Origin: Alphaproteobacteria bacterium
GTDB lineage: Bacteria > Pseudomonadota > Alphaproteobacteria > ATCC43930 > CGMCC-115725
Length of the DNA stretch: 7,775 nucleotides
Assembly (NCBI GenBank): GCA_030037055.1
Contig: JASHRZ010000195.1
Location: 1-7,775, forward strand
Reading direction: 5' to 3'
The notes beneath the pieces were generated by a model. The model was not told the origin of the DNA. It ran no database searches and saw nothing but the letters and a program-made list of their open reading frames with translations. The translations under genes and the position numbers were made by a program. Below, one piece after another: positions 5,164 to 7,775 of the stretch; position 1 is the first letter of the stretch, and each line of letters opens with the position of its first letter.

Positions 5164-6189
5164 ATGCCGGCCGACCCCGAGTTCTTGTCCCGCGCGCGCG
5201 GCGAGGCGCAAGGGGCGATGCGTCTCGACATCGCCTATATCGGCGTGGTGAACGGGCTGTTCGCGACGCTGCACCGCCTCGGTGAAGCCAGCAGCGATGC
5301 CCTCGGCGAAGCGGCCGGAATGGACCGCGGCTATGTCGCAAGGTGGTGCGACGCCGCTTATGCCGTCGGCTATCTCGACGATGCCGACGGCCGCTTCCGC
5401 TTGAGCGATGTCGGAACGGCATTCCGCCCGGACGCCGCGGAGAGCCTCATGCCGGTTGCCATTCAGAGCATGCTCGCCGCGCACATGGCCGAGCGGGCGG
5501 CCGGCCTTATGCGTACAGGAGCGCGGCCGGGCGAGCAGGTGCTGGCCGAATGCGAGACCATTCTGCCGTGGTTCGGGCCGATGCTGGAGGCCAATTTCGC
5601 GGTGTTCTTCGAGACGAACATCGCGCCGGTAGTGCCGGTCTTCGCCGAGGTCGACGCCCGCGGCGGCCTCGCCGTCGATCTCGGCTGCGGCAGCGGATGG
5701 TACCTGCGCGCCTTGGCACGCCGCTTTCCCAAGCTGCGCGGCCTCGGCCTCGACGGCTTTGTCGAAAATATAGCGCAAGCGGTCCGTCTCGCCGCGGCCG
5801 AGGGGCTCGCCGGACGCTTGCGTTTTGAGGCGCGCGATATCCATGGCCTCGCGCTTACCGAAAAGGCCGATCTCATCGCAATGAACCGTGCCCTGCACCA
5901 TGTCTGGGAAGCAGGACCGCACGACTTCCTCGTTTCGCTCAGCGACAATCTGAAACCGGGCGGCGCGATCGTGATCTGGGAGCCGAATTGGCCGACCGCG
6001 CGCGGGGCCTTGCGCAGCCCGGCCGGCCAGCGCCTTGCCTTCCAGAACCTGACCGAACACGTGCAGGGCAACCATCTGCTGCGCGCCGGCGAGATCGCCC
6101 AAGAGCTGCGCGCGGCGGGGCTCGATCCGCAGGCGCATCTCTTCGCCGAAGGTCACGAGGCGGTCGTCGTGGCGCGCAAGCCAGCCTGA
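5164..6189 (+). CDS. class I SAM-dependent methyltransferase with N-terminal winged-helix domain, 341 aa
   Basis: I chose the ATG at 5164 (MPADPEFLSRARGEAQG), preceded by AGAAGG but very close to it. An ATG at 5002 would add 54 Arg/Pro/Ser-rich residues unlike the rest of the protein. Residues about 20-85 resemble the winged-helix N-terminal domain of Rv2258c-like methyltransferases (LDIAYIGVVNGLFATLHRLG, then GMDRGYVARWCDAAYAVGYL, then GRFRLSDVGTAF). The Rossmann methyltransferase domain has motif I VDLGCGSGWYL (Asp172 to Gly178), the acidic residue ending strand 2 (LGLDGF, Asp197), ARDIHGL (Asp225) and motif IV region MNRALHHVW, then KPGGAIVIWEPNW. These are the expected SAM contacts. Known: such enzymes methylate small molecules. 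The substrate cannot be read from sequence. The gene stands alone, so the context gives no pathway. Confidence 0.88.
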   Translation: MPADPEFLSRARGEAQGAMRLDIAYIGVVNGLFATLHRLGEASSDALGEAAGMDRGYVARWCDAAYAVGYLDDADGRFRLSDVGTAFRPDAAESLMPVAIQSMLAAHMAERAAGLMRTGARPGEQVLAECETILPWFGPMLEANFAVFFETNIAPVVPVFAEVDARGGLAVDLGCGSGWYLRALARRFPKLRGLGLDGFVENIAQAVRLAAAEGLAGRLRFEARDIHGLALTEKADLIAMNRALHHVWEAGPHDFLVSLSDNLKPGGAIVIWEPNWPTARGALRSPAGQRLAFQNLTEHVQGNHLLRAGEIAQELRAAGLDPQAHLFAEGHEAVVVARKPA

Positions 6190-6347
6190 TCGCCGATGGA
6201 GTCGATGATCGATATGCCTAGGGCGATGACCGGTCCCGAGACGACGAAGCCGCCGCCGATGCAGTGGCCGCCCATGCGGCGCCAAAATAAATCGGCCGAA
6301 GCCAACGACACCGCATCGGCTGCGTACACATGGCTCGATGTCATCAT
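6153..6347 (-). CDS. candidate small membrane protein, 64 aa, convergent with the methyltransferase
   Basis: This minus-strand frame is intact, with high G+C at third positions, and has a glycine-rich hydrophobic stretch of about 20 residues (GGGFVVSGPVIALGISII) that could span a membrane once. It starts MMTSSHVYAADAV and has no good Shine-Dalgarno; its last 37 bases overlap the 3' end of the methyltransferase. The opposite strand also carries an open frame (6196-6393) with a Met/Pro-rich, motif-free product, so high GC alone may explain both. I do not recognise the family. Confidence 0.28.
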   Translation of the reverse strand: MMTSSHVYAADAVSLASADLFWRRMGGHCIGGGFVVSGPVIALGISIIDSIGDQAGLRATTTAS

Positions 6348-6506
6348 GTGCTCTGTGCGCGCGACCGGCGCGGGGAGCGTTGGCTCGGCATAGCCGGGAT
6401 CCGCGGCCAGGCCATTCTTCCCATCGCGAGATCACCTACGGTATCTTCACGGGATGAATTCAACTCCCCGCGATCTCAATCTGCGCGCGGCACGCGGGAT
6501 CCGGCG

Positions 6507-6531
6507 CGGGCGCGATCCTCGCACGCGCCCG
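6507..6531 (+). promoter_or_regulatory. hairpin just upstream of the cyclase start (8-bp stem, 9-nt loop)
   Basis: CGGGCGCG (6507-6514) pairs perfectly with CGCGCCCG (6524-6531). It ends 15 bases before the cyclase ATG and next to its weak GAGG ribosome site (6539-6542). It may affect initiation, but no T-tract follows, and GC-rich DNA yields such stems by chance. Confidence 0.35.
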
Positions 6532-6546
6532 GCAGTGTGAGGCGCC

Positions 6547-7775
6547 ATGGCGCTAAAGCGCGTCCGGCGCCGGCTCGCCGCCATCCTCGCCGCGGATGTT
6601 GCCGGCTACAGCCGCCTCACGGCGGCGGATGAGGAAGGCACGCTGGCGCGGCTGCGCGACCTGCGCTGCGAGCTGATCGATCCCGGCATCCGCGCGCATC
6701 AGGGGCGCATCGTCAAGACGACGGGCGACGGGCTGCTGGTCGAGTTCGCCAGCGTCGTCGACGCGGTACGTTGCGCCGTGGGTTTGCAGCGCACGCTGGC
6801 CAATCGCAACACGGCGTCGCCGGGATTGCCGCGCATCGACCTGCGCATGGGCATCAATCTCGGCGACGTCGTGGTCGAGGGCGAGGACATCCTCGGCGAC
6901 GGCGTCAACATCGCGGCGCGCCTTGAGGCGATCGCCGAGCCCGGCGGCATCTGTCTCTCGCGCGCCGCCTATGAGCAGAGTCGCGGCAAGGTGGTGGAGC
7001 AATTCGTGGATCTCGGCGAGCGCGCGCTCAAGAACATCGCGGAGCCCGTCCACGTCTATGCCATCGCGCCCCCCGGCGGCGGCACCGGCGCGCCTCCCAC
7101 TGCGGGTGAAGACAGGACGCTGCGCGCGCCGCGCCAATCGATTGTCGTCCTGCCCTTCACCAATCTCGGCGGCGACAAGGCGCAGGATTATTTCGTCGAC
7201 GGCATCACCGAGGGCCTGACGACGGACCTCTCGCGCTTGCCCGGCGCCTTCGTCATCGCGCGCAACACCGCTTTCGCCTATCGCGACAAGGCGCGCGATG
7301 CCCGCCAGATCGGCCGCGAGCTCGGCGTGCGCTATGTGATGGAAGGCAGCGTGCAAAGCGGCGCGGACCGCATCCGGGTCAACGCCCAGCTCATCGACGC
7401 CGAGACCGGCGCGCACATCTGGGCTGAGCGCTTCGACAAGCCGCGCGCCGACCTCTTCGACATGCAGGACGAGATCACCGCCCGTCTGGCGCGAAGCCTC
7501 GACCTCGAGATGGTCGCCGCGGAGGGCCGCCGGGCGGAGCGCGAGCGGCCCAACGCCATGGATTCCGTCGATCTCTTCCTGCGCGGCTGGGCGATCTGGA
7601 ACCAGCCGCCCTCCGCGGGCCGCATACGCGAGGCGCGGCGCCTGTTCGAGGCGGCGCTTACCCTCGACGAGCGCAACGTCGACGCCCTTATCGGCCTTGC
7701 CGGCACGCATCTGACGGACGTCATGGGTTTCATCTCGGACAATCGGCCGGAACAAATTGCGCTGGCCGAGGCGGC
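6547..7775 (+). CDS. class III adenylate/guanylate cyclase with TolB-like and TPR-type C-terminal region (partial, cut by window end)
   Basis: The start is tightly fixed: an in-frame TGA (6538-6540) lies two codons before the ATG at 6547. The first 409 codons are visible and the frame is open at the edge. Residues 10-175 form the cyclase catalytic domain: LAAILAADVAGYSRL (metal Asp17), IVKTTGDGLLVEF (Lys57, metal Asp61), INLGDVVVEGEDILGDGVNIAARLE split as INLGDVVV and GDGVNIAARLE (transition-state Asn121 and Arg125), all intact, so it should be active. After a Gly/Pro-rich linker, residues about 198-325 match the TolB N-terminal-like domain of these enzymes (SIVVLPFTNLGGD, YFVDGITEGLTTDLSRL, GVRYVMEGSVQ, GAHIWAERFD). 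From about 340 begins the TPR-type region (AMDSVDLFLRGWAIWN, ARRLFEAALTLDERNVDALIGLA). Known: this architecture is multi-copy in rhizobia, makes cAMP and is cytoplasmic. Lys57 suggests ATP as substrate. No effector is visible. Confidence 0.93.
   Translation, partial: MALKRVRRRLAAILAADVAGYSRLTAADEEGTLARLRDLRCELIDPGIRAHQGRIVKTTGDGLLVEFASVVDAVRCAVGLQRTLANRNTASPGLPRIDLRMGINLGDVVVEGEDILGDGVNIAARLEAIAEPGGICLSRAAYEQSRGKVVEQFVDLGERALKNIAEPVHVYAIAPPGGGTGAPPTAGEDRTLRAPRQSIVVLPFTNLGGDKAQDYFVDGITEGLTTDLSRLPGAFVIARNTAFAYRDKARDARQIGRELGVRYVMEGSVQSGADRIRVNAQLIDAETGAHIWAERFDKPRADLFDMQDEITARLARSLDLEMVAAEGRRAERERPNAMDSVDLFLRGWAIWNQPPSAGRIREARRLFEAALTLDERNVDALIGLAGTHLTDVMGFISDNRPEQIALAEA

Noticed and set aside
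5104..6435. Minus-strand frame of 443 aa opposite the methyltransferase
   Set aside because: It is antisense to a protein with clear SAM-binding motifs; the product has no domain.
6553..7755. Minus-strand frame of 400 aa opposite the cyclase
   Set aside because: It is antisense to the intact cyclase catalytic and TolB-like domains.
1..7775. CRISPR array, tRNA, rRNA or defence-island genes
   Set aside because: No regularly spaced repeats, tRNA-like folds, rRNA signatures or nuclease/defence motifs were seen on either strand.

Overview
This is a GC-rich window of about two-thirds G+C. The GC-rich codon choice and gene families suggest an alphaproteobacterium, most likely Hyphomicrobiales/Rhizobiales-like: a class III adenylate cyclase with TolB-like and tetratricopeptide-type C-terminal parts, an IS256-type transposase of the kind common in rhizobia, and a ModE-type regulator reduced to its DNA-binding domain. 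This placement is inferred from family knowledge; no rRNA or tRNA gene is visible to confirm it.

Left part (1-2010). The left edge holds the N-terminal end of a broken IS256-family transposase on the minus strand, in which two offsetting frame breaks scramble the middle. Next, also on the minus strand, is an intact soluble protein of about 375 residues that I do not recognise. A GC-rich, hairpin-containing divergent intergenic region separates it from the plus-strand genes. The first of those is a small secreted protein with Sel1-like repeats (2009-2575).

Centre (2640-4416): a molybdate locus. An AT-rich candidate Mo-box (ModE-type operator) and a leader with three perfect hairpins or palindromes precede a small molbindin (mop) gene. 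That gene has an excellent ribosome site but two frameshifts. It is followed by an intact molybdate-binding periplasmic protein (modA) with its own strong Shine-Dalgarno and a weaker Mo-box-like sequence upstream. Then comes a 129-residue ModE-type winged-helix regulator that lacks the C-terminal molybdate-sensing domains. The permease (modB) and ATPase (modC) genes are not in the window. The parts of classical ModE, the DNA-binding domain and the Mop sensor, therefore lie as separate genes on either side of modA, and the Mop part is damaged.

Right part (4417-7775). About 750 bases with no convincing gene lead into an intact SAM-dependent methyltransferase with an N-terminal winged-helix domain. 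Next is a short region with a weak antisense candidate for a small membrane protein. The window ends in the first 409 codons of a class III adenylate/guanylate cyclase on the plus strand, cut by the right edge. The methyltransferase and cyclase show no evident functional link to the molybdate genes.

The items most worth a second look are the structured mop leader with its Mo-box, the frameshifted mop beside an HTH-only ModE, and the unrecognised 375-residue protein.
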